A DNA stretch of 64,000 bases from Methylotenera oryzisoli_B (GCA_965613685.1 OZ277031.1:1-64000); one strand, 5' to 3'. Positions 17,137 to 26,337 are shown, counted from the stretch's first letter. Program-made: numbers and translations. Notes: generated by a model from the letters alone, not told the origin.

Positions 17137-18471
17137 ATGCATTCATTACGATTACGTTTGTTGGTATTGTTAAGCTTGGTGTTAGGCTTGGCCTGGTTGG
17201 CCGCGGCATGGTTTACCCACTTGGAGTCGCGCGAAGAAATAAACCGCCTGTTTGATGCCCAACTCTCGCAATCCGCTCAAGTCTTATTGGCCACCACGCG
17301 CCATGATATACAAGAGCGTGTCGAGCACGGCGAGGAAGGTGTGGCCGTGCATGAATACGAACAAAAGCTGATGTTCCAAATTTGGGATAAAAACAAACTG
17401 TTACTGCGATCGGCGGCGGCCCCGGATTCCCCTATCAGTAGTGCAAAAGCCGGTTACAGTGAAACGCTGTTGAGTGGGCAACCGTGGCGCGTTTTGACGC
17501 GTTGGGATGCGCGTCAAGCATTCATGATACAAGTGGCCGAGCCCATGGCCGGCCGAGAAAGCTTGGCGCAACACATTACCTTTAAATTATTGCTGCCCAC
17601 TTTCATCGTCTTGCCCGTTTTACTTTTGCTGCTATGGTTAGGCATAGGCGCAGGCCTAAAGCCTTTGCAAACCCTCAAAAAAGAAATCACGCAGCGCACG
17701 TCCAATCATTTGCATGCCGTGGCCATGGCCGGCGTGCCTGAGGAAGTGTCGCCATTGGTAGGCGCATTGAACGATTTATTTGGGCGTTTGGAGCAAGCCT
17801 TTAACAGCGAACGTCGCTTTACTGCCGACGCCGCCCACGAATTACGCACGCCCTTGGCCGCCCTTAAAATTCAAGCGCAAGTGGCCTTAAGGTCGACAGA
17901 TCAAGCAGAGCGGCAAGCCGCGTTAGACAACGTATTGCGAGGGGTCGATAGAGCGGCTAGGTTGGTTGAGCAGTTGCTTATTTTGGCGCGGGTGGATCCG
18001 GAAACAGCTGCCGCCCATTACCAAGCGCTTAATCTGCATGAGCTGGCCGCCAACGCCATCAAAGACGTGGCGCAGATGGCGCATGCCAAGCAGATTGAAT
18101 TATCACTGGCAGGCGCGCCGACTTGCTTGGTGCTTGGCGATGCCATGCAATTGGCCTTGTTGCTGCGTAATTTGCTGGATAACGCCATACGTTACAGCCC
18201 GGTAGGTGGCCGAGTCAGCGTCACCTTGGATCAAGGTCCGGGCGTGGCATTGCAAGTACGTGACACCGGCCCTGGCATACCAGCCAATGAGCGAGAGCAG
18301 GTGCTGCAACGTTTTTACCGTATCAGCGGCAGTGGTGAGGAAGGCAGTGGCTTAGGTTTATCCATCGTTCAACGCATCGCCACATTGCACGGTGCGCAAT
18401 TGCGACTAGCCGACAACGAGCAAGGACAAGGCTTGTTAGTCTGCGTCAATTGGCCCGCCATTCAATCTTAG
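17137..18471 (+). CDS. Sensor histidine kinase (QseC/PmrB-like)
   Basis: This is an inner-membrane sensor kinase paired with the preceding regulator. The 444-residue protein has two membrane spans (about 5-25 and 152-172) enclosing a roughly 125-residue periplasmic sensor domain, then a HAMP-like linker. The dimerisation helix has phospho-acceptor His234 in DAAHELRTPLAALK, and the catalytic ATPase domain has LLRNLLDNAIRYSP (N box), DTGPGIP (G1) and GSGLGLSIV (G2). The signal is unknown; genetic linkage suggests redox state, oxygen, nitric oxide or metal stress. Confidence 0.92.
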   Translation: MHSLRLRLLVLLSLVLGLAWLAAAWFTHLESREEINRLFDAQLSQSAQVLLATTRHDIQERVEHGEEGVAVHEYEQKLMFQIWDKNKLLLRSAAAPDSPISSAKAGYSETLLSGQPWRVLTRWDARQAFMIQVAEPMAGRESLAQHITFKLLLPTFIVLPVLLLLLWLGIGAGLKPLQTLKKEITQRTSNHLHAVAMAGVPEEVSPLVGALNDLFGRLEQAFNSERRFTADAAHELRTPLAALKIQAQVALRSTDQAERQAALDNVLRGVDRAARLVEQLLILARVDPETAAAHYQALNLHELAANAIKDVAQMAHAKQIELSLAGAPTCLVLGDAMQLALLLRNLLDNAIRYSPVGGRVSVTLDQGPGVALQVRDTGPGIPANEREQVLQRFYRISGSGEEGSGLGLSIVQRIATLHGAQLRLADNEQGQGLLVCVNWPAIQS

Positions 18472-18486
18472 GTTTTGCATTAACCC

Positions 18487-19656
18487 TTAATTTACCGCCG
18501 TGCAGTGCAGGTTGATGGCGCTGAAATAAGCGTGCCCGATAAGCTGTTTGTCTAATTTTGCTTGGGCTTTTTTAAGGGCCGCGCTGGTTTTAAACGCGTC
18601 GTGCGCCAAGTACACTTCCGCTTCAATTTTCCCCGCGATGTAATGAAACACCACCCGCTTGGATGGCCCTAATTCTACGGTAAGCGGCGCCAGTTTTTCT
18701 AACAAGGCTTCGCGGCCTGGCATGCGCAATGCATTGCTGTCGTGTTCCAAATCGTCTTCTGGGTCAACGTGCACCAACACTTCCGACACCAATTGGTGAC
18801 TTTTTAGCACCCGTTCACGGGCGTGCTCGGCGATGCTGTGGCCTTCCGAAACGCTGATGCGTGGGTCCACCAATATGTGCGCATCGACCAAGGCGCGGTG
18901 CGCCATGCGCCTGGTGCGCAGTTCATGCAAGCTGACCACGCCTTGGGTATCAATCAGCGTTTGCCTAATGCTGTCGACTTCTTCTAATGACAAGCCGGCA
19001 TCGATTAATTCTTGAAACGCATCCCAGGCGAAGACGATGCCCATGCGCACGATCATAAAGCCAACCAATATCGCCGCGATGGAGTCGGCATACATAAAGC
19101 CCATTAGGTTGGCGCCTATGCCCACTGCCACGACCAGCGAGGAGGCGGCATCCGATCTAGCATGCCAAGCGTTGGCAATGAGCATGGGCGAGCGCAGTTT
19201 TTCGCCCACGCCCAACATGTAACGGAACAATAATTCTTTGCACAACAGCGCAGTCAGCGCCACCCATAATGCCAAGGGCGCCACTGCCGGTAACTGCTCT
19301 ATGTTTTGTAACTTGATGGCGGCTGTCACCATGATGGTGCCGCCGGTCGCCACCAGTATTGCGCCTAAGACAAAAGAGGCGGCCGTTTCAACGCGCCCGT
19401 GGCCATAGGGGTGGCCTTCGTCGGCTGGATTTTTGCTGTGATGGCTGGCGATTAACACTAAAAAATCGCAGACCAAGTCGGACAAGGAGTGCATGCCATC
19501 GGCGATCAAACTTTGCGAATGCGCCATAAAGCCGGCCGCTATTTGTGCCGCAGTTAATAAGCTGTTTACCGCCACGCTCACCCAAGTAGAGCGGTTGGCC
19601 ATGGTATGCCGCTTAGGGTCGTCGTAGGAAATTTCGGTGGATGCAGGCTCGGTCAT
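18487..19656 (-). CDS. Cation diffusion facilitator (CDF) transporter
   Basis: CDF proteins are inner-membrane proton antiporters that export Zn, Fe, Mn, Co or similar divalent metals. The 389-residue protein has six predicted membrane segments. Span two carries the metal-site pattern DGMHSLSDLVCD and the loop has HPYGHGRVE; span five repeats H-x3-D (WHARSDAASS). A cytoplasmic C-terminal domain of about 170 residues is longer than in minimal CDFs and contains VHVDPEDD. Its stop codon faces that of the sensor kinase across 15 bases. The metal cannot be read from sequence. Confidence 0.9.
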   Translation of the reverse strand: MTEPASTEISYDDPKRHTMANRSTWVSVAVNSLLTAAQIAAGFMAHSQSLIADGMHSLSDLVCDFLVLIASHHSKNPADEGHPYGHGRVETAASFVLGAILVATGGTIMVTAAIKLQNIEQLPAVAPLALWVALTALLCKELLFRYMLGVGEKLRSPMLIANAWHARSDAASSLVVAVGIGANLMGFMYADSIAAILVGFMIVRMGIVFAWDAFQELIDAGLSLEEVDSIRQTLIDTQGVVSLHELRTRRMAHRALVDAHILVDPRISVSEGHSIAEHARERVLKSHQLVSEVLVHVDPEDDLEHDSNALRMPGREALLEKLAPLTVELGPSKRVVFHYIAGKIEAEVYLAHDAFKTSAALKKAQAKLDKQLIGHAYFSAINLHCTAVN

Positions 19657-19682
19657 GTTTATCTTTCCTCAAGCTGGGTAGT

Positions 19683-20468
19683 CTAGATTATACGTTTTTT
19701 AAGTTGGCTATAAAGCCGTGACAAACAAGCTAGCATGGCCACGTCACCAGGCGCGTCAGCCACCAATACCTTAAAGCCTAGGCTTTTCGGCAATTCGGCA
19801 ATTCTGGGGTGGTTGACGCACAAGCTGACGTGTTTTATCCAGTTGGCCTGAGCGGCCAGTGCAATTAAATGACGCATGGCTTCGCTGCTGGTCACCACCA
19901 CCGCATCCAGTTGGCCTTGTTGCCATTTTTGCTCGAGCAATAGGCTGTTTGTTTGCGGATTAAATCGGCGATAGGATTCGGCGAAGCTGACCTGCGCGCC
20001 ACGGGCTTGCAAGGTTTCAGCCAAGACCTCACGGCCACCTTGGCCACGAAAAATAACGATGCGTTTACCGGCAACCGATTGCATGGGCGCCAGCGCCAAT
20101 AAGGACTCGGTGTCAAAGCGCGCCTGCGGTATCAGCACCCGTGTGACGCTAAATTGCCCAAGGTGCTCAGCCGTTTGCGGGCCTATGGCAGCGAATTGCA
20201 GTTGTTTGGGGACTAGCCCAAACTTTTTGATGACGCGCGGCATGGCTTGGTCTACCGCGTTGCTGCTGATAAAAATCGCCCAATCAGCCTGTTCAAGCGG
20301 CGCGATGGCTAAATCAAAAGCGCTGTAATCGTCCAAGGGAGCGATGCCCAGTAATGGAAATGCAATGGCGGTGGCACCTTGAGCAGCCAAGGCTAGGCAC
20401 AACTCAGCCGCCTGTTCGCTTGGCCTGGTGACGGCGACATGCAGCCCTTTTAGTGCGTTATTGGCCAT
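19683..20468 (-). CDS. hemD: Uroporphyrinogen-III synthase
   Basis: HemD closes hydroxymethylbilane to uroporphyrinogen III in heme and siroheme synthesis. The 261-residue protein is of normal length. The family is poorly conserved, but the N-terminal VAVTRPSEQAAELCLALAAQGA, the ADWAIFISSNAVDQAM segment and VVTSSEAMRHLI are characteristic. It follows hemC by 13 bases in the algZ-algR-hemC-hemD order. No HemX-like extension is fused to it. Confidence 0.93.
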   Translation of the reverse strand: MANNALKGLHVAVTRPSEQAAELCLALAAQGATAIAFPLLGIAPLDDYSAFDLAIAPLEQADWAIFISSNAVDQAMPRVIKKFGLVPKQLQFAAIGPQTAEHLGQFSVTRVLIPQARFDTESLLALAPMQSVAGKRIVIFRGQGGREVLAETLQARGAQVSFAESYRRFNPQTNSLLLEQKWQQGQLDAVVVTSSEAMRHLIALAAQANWIKHVSLCVNHPRIAELPKSLGFKVLVADAPGDVAMLACLSRLYSQLKKRII

Positions 20469-20481
20469 GGGGTAAACAGCG

Positions 20482-21450
20482 TTACTTGTGCCCGTCTAAG
20501 GCAGCCAAAATGCGATCAGCGCCTTTGGCAACCAATTGCGCTGCCAATTGCTTGCCCAGTGCATCGGCTTGATGGCGTTTGGCGGTTGCTTTTTCCACCA
20601 ACATTTGTTTGCCGTCCACGCTGCCAACAAAACCGGTGATGGACAGATCGTCACCTTGGCAGGTGGCGTAGGCACCCAACGGCACCGTGCAACTGCCAGC
20701 CAACGCGCGACTCATGGCGCGTTCTGCTTCCACGCAAGCTTGCGTGTCGGCATGGTTAAGCGGCGCTAACACGGCATGCAAGTCCGGCCGATTGCTGCTG
20801 ATTTCTATGCCTAAGGCGCCTTGGCCTACTGCCGGTATGCTCAGTTCCGGCGCGATGACGCTGCGTATGCGCGTTTGCAAGCCCAGCCGAATTAAGCCGG
20901 CGGCGGCCAAAATAATGGCCGCGTATTGGCCTTCGTCCAGTTTGCGCAGCCGTGTTTGTAGGTTGCCACGCAAGGATTCAATTTTTAGCTGGGGTAATCG
21001 CGCTTGCAATTGACTTTGACGGCGCAAGCTGGAGGTGCCCACCACGCTGCCGGCCGGCAGGTCTTCTAGGCAAGCAAAGTCGTTTGAAACAAAGGCATCC
21101 CTGGGGTCTTCGCGTTCACCGGTGGCCACCAACATGAAGCCGTCGGGTAAATTCATCGGCACGTCTTTCATGCTGTGCACGGCCAAATCGGCGCGGCCAT
21201 CGGCCAACGCTGTTTCCAATTCTTTTACAAACAAACCTTTGCCACCCACTAGCGCTAAGGGCGTGTCTAAAATTTGATCGCCGGTGGTGGTCATGCCCAA
21301 TATGTCTACCGTGGTGGTTGGGTACAAAGCTTGCAAGCGACTTTGTATGTGCAGCGCTTGCCACATCGCCAATGGACTTTCACGGCTAGCAATGACTAAT
21401 TTTTTTGGCGGAATAAAGTCAGCAGGGGCTGATTGGGATTGCGTATTCAT
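20482..21450 (-). CDS. hemC: Porphobilinogen deaminase (hydroxymethylbilane synthase)
   Basis: HemC polymerises four porphobilinogens into hydroxymethylbilane. At 322 residues it is full length. The dipyrromethane cofactor attaches to Cys254 in LAGSCTVPLGAYA. Other family segments are ASRESPLAMWQA near 21-32, AVHSMKDVP near 90-98 with its catalytic Asp, and GTSSLRRQSQL near 138-148. The first 15 residues are polar and may be less conserved. It precedes hemD. Confidence 0.97.
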   Translation of the reverse strand: MNTQSQSAPADFIPPKKLVIASRESPLAMWQALHIQSRLQALYPTTTVDILGMTTTGDQILDTPLALVGGKGLFVKELETALADGRADLAVHSMKDVPMNLPDGFMLVATGEREDPRDAFVSNDFACLEDLPAGSVVGTSSLRRQSQLQARLPQLKIESLRGNLQTRLRKLDEGQYAAIILAAAGLIRLGLQTRIRSVIAPELSIPAVGQGALGIEISSNRPDLHAVLAPLNHADTQACVEAERAMSRALAGSCTVPLGAYATCQGDDLSITGFVGSVDGKQMLVEKATAKRHQADALGKQLAAQLVAKGADRILAALDGHK

Positions 21451-21515
21451 GGTCTAGGCTTAGGCTAAAAATAGGGGTTCGAACTGGCATTTTAACACAA
21501 GCATAAAGGCTGGCT

Positions 21516-22277
21516 TTAGCTGGCTCGGATTAAGTGTTGTTGGCGGCGACTCACCACCACCGTGTCCGGAATGTTTTTTAAAATGGCCACCCATTGCTTG
21601 TCGTTAGCGTTGGCGTGATCAGCATCTGCACCGTCATAAATCGGGCGTTTTTCATAGCCCACTATGGCGGATTTAGCGACCAAGCAATTGCGATGCAAAC
21701 GCAGAAACAGGCCGTCAAATTCGTGTTCTAAATTGTTAAGCGATTCTTCCAATACGTATTCTTTGGTTGCCGTGCGCACGGTGGTGTATTTGAGTTCAGC
21801 GCGCAGATAAATGACCTCCTCGATGGGCACCAAGAGAATGCTGCCGCGCTCACTGATACTTAAATGCTTGCGTTGCGGTTTGTTCTGCACTGAGGCTTTA
21901 GTCTTGGGCCGCAAGCTAAGGGCTTTATCTATGGCGGCTTGCAAGCGCTCTAAGCGTATCGGTTTTAATAAGTAGTCTGCCGCCTGTATGTCAAAGGCCT
22001 GCATGGCGTAGCGGTCAAACGCGGTGCTAAAAATAATTGCCGGTGGCATGGCCATTTGCTGCATGGCTTGCGCGGCGTCTATGCCATTTTGCCCTGGCAT
22101 GCTGATGTCTAATATGGCGATATCGGGTTGCTGCCGCTGGCAACAATCGATCGCCTCTTGGCCATTTTTAGCTTCCGCAATGACTTCTACATCAGCGAGC
22201 TCCGCCAATAATTCACGCAAACGATTGCGCGCGGGGGCTTCGTCATCGGCGATTAAAATTTTGATGCTGGGCTTCAT
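21516..22277 (-). CDS. algR: LytTR-family response regulator, AlgR-like
   Basis: AlgR-type regulators control surface behaviours such as polysaccharide and type IV pili in pseudomonads; the role here is unknown. The 253-residue protein has a receiver domain (about 1-125) with Asp57 in AILDISMPGQNG, then a LytTR DNA-binding domain (about 140-250, with LRLHRNCLVAKSAIVGYE). It overlaps its kinase gene by 4 bases and is followed by hemC and hemD, the arrangement of P. aeruginosa algZ-algR-hemC-hemD. The symbol is based on this synteny and domain match. Confidence 0.87.
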   Translation of the reverse strand: MKPSIKILIADDEAPARNRLRELLAELADVEVIAEAKNGQEAIDCCQRQQPDIAILDISMPGQNGIDAAQAMQQMAMPPAIIFSTAFDRYAMQAFDIQAADYLLKPIRLERLQAAIDKALSLRPKTKASVQNKPQRKHLSISERGSILLVPIEEVIYLRAELKYTTVRTATKEYVLEESLNNLEHEFDGLFLRLHRNCLVAKSAIVGYEKRPIYDGADADHANANDKQWVAILKNIPDTVVVSRRQQHLIRAS

Positions 22278-23266
22278 GCTGTGGTGTGGGGCAAAATAAT
22301 GTGCACTTGGTATAGCCCGTCGGCCTGCCGACTGCGCAGCGAGGCTTCCAGATCGAAATGCAAGGTCAGCCGTTCTTGTATGTTTTTCAGTGCCATGTTG
22401 TTGCCAAAATGCCGGCTTAGGCCAGCTTGGTATGGATTGGTGATGAGCAAGTGCAGCTCATTTTTATTGCTGACAATTTTTAACACAATGGTGCCGCCAT
22501 CCGCCATCGGTTCTATGCCATGGTGCACGGCATTTTCCAACAGCGGTTGCAAAACCAAGGACGGAATCAGCGCCCGCGCTGGCATGCCATCTATCTGCCA
22601 TTGCACGTTTAATCGGTCACCTAAACGCAATTTTTCTAGGGCTAAATATTGCCGACATAAAGCGATTTCGTCAGCCAGCGTGACCAAGTCTAGGTTGTCG
22701 GCCATGAGCACGCGGAATAAATCGGCCATGTCTTCCAATGCCGTTTCGGCTTGCTTGGGTTGGCTGCGTATCAGCGATAACACGGCGTTAATGCAGTTGA
22801 ATAAAAAATGCGGTTGTATGCGCGCTTGCAAGACTTGCAGCCTGGCTTCATCGATGGCGGGGGAGTAAGCGCGATGCTGCAAATGAAAATAATACAGGGT
22901 GACAGCAGCGATTAAACTGCTGAAAAAAACCACACGGCTGGTGCTGGGGATGGCCTCTACACTAAAGACAGGCGTCAGCAAGGCCAGCACGCTTAAGCAG
23001 GCTAGGTTGACCACGCCTAGGACGGCGATAAGACTGATGCCGTGCGGCAGTTTGTTCAATGCCGGGTAGCCTAGGTACAACAGCAATAAGCTTAACAGCA
23101 GCATGGGTTGGGCGATGGCTGAGAGACGTAGCAGTTGCGCAAAAAACGCATTTAAGTCCGTGCTTAATAAAACCGTCGCCAATATCAAACTGAGATTGAC
23201 GATGATTAATACGCGTAAATTAACGCCTAAGTTACGGCAATTAAGCAGGCGTTGGGGTTTTTTCAT
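22274..23266 (-). CDS. algZ: LytS/AlgZ-type sensor histidine kinase
   Basis: This is a membrane kinase of the His_kinase (LytS) family, partner of the AlgR-like regulator. The 330-residue protein has about four N-terminal membrane segments (roughly 18-38, 48-68, 78-100, 110-128) and no large periplasmic domain. The phospho-acceptor is probably His153 in ARIQPHFLFNCINAVLSL, and the ATPase domain has LVLQPLLENAVHHGIEP. The last bases overlap algR. It is transcribed away from argH, with an A/T-rich divergent region between them. Confidence 0.88.
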   Translation of the reverse strand: MKKPQRLLNCRNLGVNLRVLIIVNLSLILATVLLSTDLNAFFAQLLRLSAIAQPMLLLSLLLLYLGYPALNKLPHGISLIAVLGVVNLACLSVLALLTPVFSVEAIPSTSRVVFFSSLIAAVTLYYFHLQHRAYSPAIDEARLQVLQARIQPHFLFNCINAVLSLIRSQPKQAETALEDMADLFRVLMADNLDLVTLADEIALCRQYLALEKLRLGDRLNVQWQIDGMPARALIPSLVLQPLLENAVHHGIEPMADGGTIVLKIVSNKNELHLLITNPYQAGLSRHFGNNMALKNIQERLTLHFDLEASLRSRQADGLYQVHIILPHTTA

Positions 23267-23311
23267 GGCTGCCGTTGGAATGACGGGGCATCTTTAGCTT
23301 TGGTGTTTTGC

Positions 23312-23334
23312 ATTATAATGACCGCAGTTATAAT
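23312..23334. promoter_or_regulatory. Candidate -10 elements in the algZ/argH divergent region
   Basis: Two exact TATAAT hexamers face argH (23314-23319 and 23329-23334), and ATTATA at 23312-23317 reads TATAAT on the minus strand towards algZ. No convincing -35 elements are seen, so exact start sites are uncertain. Confidence 0.4.
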
Positions 23335-23462
23335 CAAGCCGTACAAGTGTATTATTAACCAGTATTTAGCTAGCCGGTTAAAAATATCTAAGGCGGCCAA
23401 ATAAAATAGTCGCCAAGTAAAATAGTGACTAAGCCGAATTGACCCGTAAAAGAGACATAAAC

Positions 23463-24866
23463 GTGACGCAAAAAACAAGTGCATTGAATACTAAAAACAC
23501 CAGCTGGTCCGGACGATTCAATGAGCCGGTGGCCGAGCTGGTAAAAAAATACACGGCCTCGATTGGTTTCGATTACCGATTGGCCGCTTACGATATTCAA
23601 GGCTCAATTGCGCACGCGCAAATGTTGGGTGCGCAAAAAATAATTAGCCAAGATGACGTTAAAGCCATAGAGCAAGGCTTGGCTGACATTGCAAAAGAAA
23701 TTGAGGCCGGGCAGTTTGAGTGGCTCTTGGATTTAGAAGACGTGCACTTAAACATAGAGAAGCGCTTAACCGATAAAATTGGCGATGCAGGTAAGCGTTT
23801 ACACACCGGCAGAAGCCGTAACGACCAAGTGGCCACCGATGTTAGGTTATGGTTAAGGGCCAGCGCCGACCAAGTTGGCGCTGCTTTAAAAAAACTGCAA
23901 TTGAGCTTATTGGATTTAGCCGAAGCACACTTTGATACCGTCATGCCCGGCTTCACGCATTTGCAAGTGGCGCAACCGGTAACCTTAGGCCACCACTTAA
24001 TGGCCTACGTGGAAATGCTTAGCCGCGACGCACAACGTTTTGCCGATTGCCGTCGCCGCATTAATCGTTTGCCTTTGGGTGCCGCTGCGTTAGCCGGCAC
24101 CAGCTACCCGATAGACCGCGAGTTGGTGGCGAAAAAATTAGGCTTTGATGGTGTGTGTGAAAACTCCTTGGATGCCGTGTCCGATCGGGATTTTGCCATC
24201 GAGTTTACCTTCGCGGCTTCCTTGGTCATGACGCATTTGTCGCGCTTGTCCGAAGAGCTGATTTTGTGGAGCTCACCGCGTTTTGCTTTCGTTGATATTG
24301 CCGATCGCTTTTGCACCGGCTCGTCCATCATGCCGCAAAAAAAGAATCCCGATGTACCGGAATTGGTGCGCGGTAAAACCGGTCGTGTGTATGGGCATTT
24401 AACCGCCTTGCTCACCTTAATGAAGGGTCAACCGCTGGCCTACAACAAAGATAACCAAGAAGACAAAGAGCCTTTATTTGATACCGTGGACACGCTATTG
24501 GTGACACTGGAAATTTACGCCGACATGATGCGTGGCATCACCGTGAATAAAGACAACATGCGCCAAGCCGCCAGCGAAGGCTTTGCCACCGCCACCGATT
24601 TAGCCGATTACTTGGTAAAAAAAGGCATGCCGTTTAGGGATGCCCATGAAGTGGTGGCTTTGGCAGTGCGTTACGCCGTGGATAAAAAAGTCGATTTAAG
24701 CGATTTGCCGTTGGCCACCTTGCAGCAATTCTCTAGCAGTATCAGTGATGACGTGTACGCGGTATTAACTTTAGAAGGCTCGCTCAATAGCCGCAATCAC
24801 ATCGGTGGCACGGCGCCTGTGCAAGTGAAAGCCGCCATTGCCAGAATGCGCACTGCACTAAAATAA
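23463..24866 (+). CDS. argH: Argininosuccinate lyase
   Basis: ArgH cleaves argininosuccinate to arginine and fumarate, the last step of arginine synthesis. The family signature GSSIMPQKKNPD lies at about 286-297, and LHTGRSRNDQVATDVRLW and the TSYPIDRE region are also present. I chose the GTG at 23463 (467 residues), which has a purine-rich AAAGAGA upstream; a TTG eight codons earlier (23439) gives a slightly longer product. It lies divergent from algZ and ends only five bases before the convergent hemW. Confidence 0.97.
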   Translation: MTQKTSALNTKNTSWSGRFNEPVAELVKKYTASIGFDYRLAAYDIQGSIAHAQMLGAQKIISQDDVKAIEQGLADIAKEIEAGQFEWLLDLEDVHLNIEKRLTDKIGDAGKRLHTGRSRNDQVATDVRLWLRASADQVGAALKKLQLSLLDLAEAHFDTVMPGFTHLQVAQPVTLGHHLMAYVEMLSRDAQRFADCRRRINRLPLGAAALAGTSYPIDRELVAKKLGFDGVCENSLDAVSDRDFAIEFTFAASLVMTHLSRLSEELILWSSPRFAFVDIADRFCTGSSIMPQKKNPDVPELVRGKTGRVYGHLTALLTLMKGQPLAYNKDNQEDKEPLFDTVDTLLVTLEIYADMMRGITVNKDNMRQAASEGFATATDLADYLVKKGMPFRDAHEVVALAVRYAVDKKVDLSDLPLATLQQFSSSISDDVYAVLTLEGSLNSRNHIGGTAPVQVKAAIARMRTALK

Positions 24867-24871
24867 GCCGC

Positions 24872-26116
24872 TTAATTTAAAAACAATTCCAGCAAGTCGT
24901 TTAAAAAGCGTTGGCCCAGCAAGGTCGGTTTTAAGGTTTGGTTTTCCACCAGCAACAGGCCTTTGTCTTGGGCTTTTTTGATGGCATCACGCAGGCTGTC
25001 TAAGCTTAAGCCGCTGCGCGCTTGAAATAAATTGAGCGGCACGCCGTCTATTAAGCGCAGCGCGTTCATCATGAATTCAAAGCCCAATTCGTCTTTTTCA
25101 ATGGCCCATTCCCGTTCAACCGCCTGGCAAGCCAAGGATTTTTCCATGTAGGCTTTAGGGTGCTTAGTCCGCACTTCCCGACCTATTTTGTCGTGGTAAC
25201 TCAGCTTGCTGTGCGCGCCGGCTCCTATGCCTAAGTAATCCCCAAATTGCCAATAATTTAAATTGTGCCTAGCTTGTTTACCGGGCTTGGCAAAGGCCGA
25301 GGTTTCGTAATGGCCATAGCCGTGCTCGGCTAACAAGGCTTCGATGGCAATTTGCATTTCTGCACTGCTGTCGTCGTCTGGCAAACTGGGCGGCGTGCGG
25401 TAGAAAGGCGTATTGGGTTCCAAGCTTAAATGGTAAAAAGACAAATGGCTGGGCTGGAATTGCACGGCTTTTTGCGCATCTTGCATGGCTTGGGCCAAAC
25501 TTTGCTTGGGCAAGCCGTACATCAAATCCAAATTCACCTGCTCAAAGGTTTGCATGGCCAAAGCAATCGCCGCCAAGGCTTGCTCGCTATCGTGTATGCG
25601 GCCTAAGGCTAGCAGATGGGCATCGTTAAAGCTTTGTATGCCTAGCGACAAGCGCGTCACACCGGCTTGTTTATACCCTATAAAATTTTCGGCATCGACC
25701 GTGCCGGGGTTGGCCTCTAGGGTGATTTCGGCATCGTATTCCAAGGGCGTGAGCATGCGCACCTGGCTTAAAATTCGGTCTATGCCCTCAGCAGAAAATA
25801 AGCTGGGCGTGCCGCCGCCAAAAAACACCGAGCCCACTTTGCGACCCCACACTTTGGGTGTCGCTAATTCCAAGTCGGCAATCAAGGCATCGATGTAAGC
25901 GCTTTCAGGAATGCCGTCGTTCTTATCGCGATGTTCATGCGAATTAAAATCGCAATAAGGGCATTTTTTGACGCACCAGGGAATGTGTATGTATAAGGAA
26001 AGCGGCGGTGGGTTGCTTAAGCCGGATAAGGTGGCTTCGCCGGCAAGCGGCGCGATCGTGTTGATGGGCTTGTTGGAGTAAGCCGTGTCGGCTTTTATGG
26101 GGATGACTTTTTTAAT
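24872..26116 (-). CDS. hemW: Radical SAM heme chaperone HemW, apparently with an ATT start
   Basis: HemW is a radical-SAM family protein, related to coproporphyrinogen dehydrogenase HemN, that binds heme and is thought to deliver it to respiratory enzymes. FGGGTPSLF and EANPGT follow the conserved cluster region IPWCVKKCPYCDF, whose C-x3-C-x2-C would be residues 48, 52 and 55. No ATG, GTG or TTG exists in frame between an upstream TGA (inside the preceding gene) and a TTG at 25885 that would delete the cluster. I therefore place the start at ATT 26116, with AAAAGG eight bases ahead, giving 414 residues, a normal family length. ATC 26104 or ATA 26098 are alternatives. Function is sure, start is inferred. 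Confidence 0.85.
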   Translation of the reverse strand: MKKVIPIKADTAYSNKPINTIAPLAGEATLSGLSNPPPLSLYIHIPWCVKKCPYCDFNSHEHRDKNDGIPESAYIDALIADLELATPKVWGRKVGSVFFGGGTPSLFSAEGIDRILSQVRMLTPLEYDAEITLEANPGTVDAENFIGYKQAGVTRLSLGIQSFNDAHLLALGRIHDSEQALAAIALAMQTFEQVNLDLMYGLPKQSLAQAMQDAQKAVQFQPSHLSFYHLSLEPNTPFYRTPPSLPDDDSSAEMQIAIEALLAEHGYGHYETSAFAKPGKQARHNLNYWQFGDYLGIGAGAHSKLSYHDKIGREVRTKHPKAYMEKSLACQAVEREWAIEKDELGFEFMMNALRLIDGVPLNLFQARSGLSLDSLRDAIKKAQDKGLLLVENQTLKPTLLGQRFLNDLLELFLN

Positions 26117-26121
26117 CTGGC

Positions 26122-26337
26122 TTACCTTTTGTAGGGATTGATTAAGGCATCAACCAGCGCATGCAAGGCGCTGCGCATTTGTGTTTCACTGACTTCCATG
26201 AGCAAACCGTCTTCCAAGGCATCTTGGGCGATTTGTTTGATCTCATCAAAATTTTCGTTCATGACTTTTATTTTTTCTGTGCAGGCCACGACGCTGTCGT
26301 CGTCGCGCAACCACTTAGGCCAAGTGCTCTTAGACAT
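26122..26337 (-). CDS. Small protein of unknown function between rdgB and hemW
   Basis: This is a 71-residue acidic, soluble-looking protein beginning MSKSTWPKWLRDDD and ending INPYKR. I do not recognise a family. There is no signal peptide or membrane span; the middle is predicted helical. It overlaps the end of rdgB by 8 bases and stops five bases before the apparent hemW start, and its last codons supply the hemW ribosome site, so it fits as a translated operon member. Antisense ORFs in the same place look like shadows. Coding status is likely but rests on context. Confidence 0.6.
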   Translation of the reverse strand: MSKSTWPKWLRDDDSVVACTEKIKVMNENFDEIKQIAQDALEDGLLMEVSETQMRSALHALVDALINPYKR

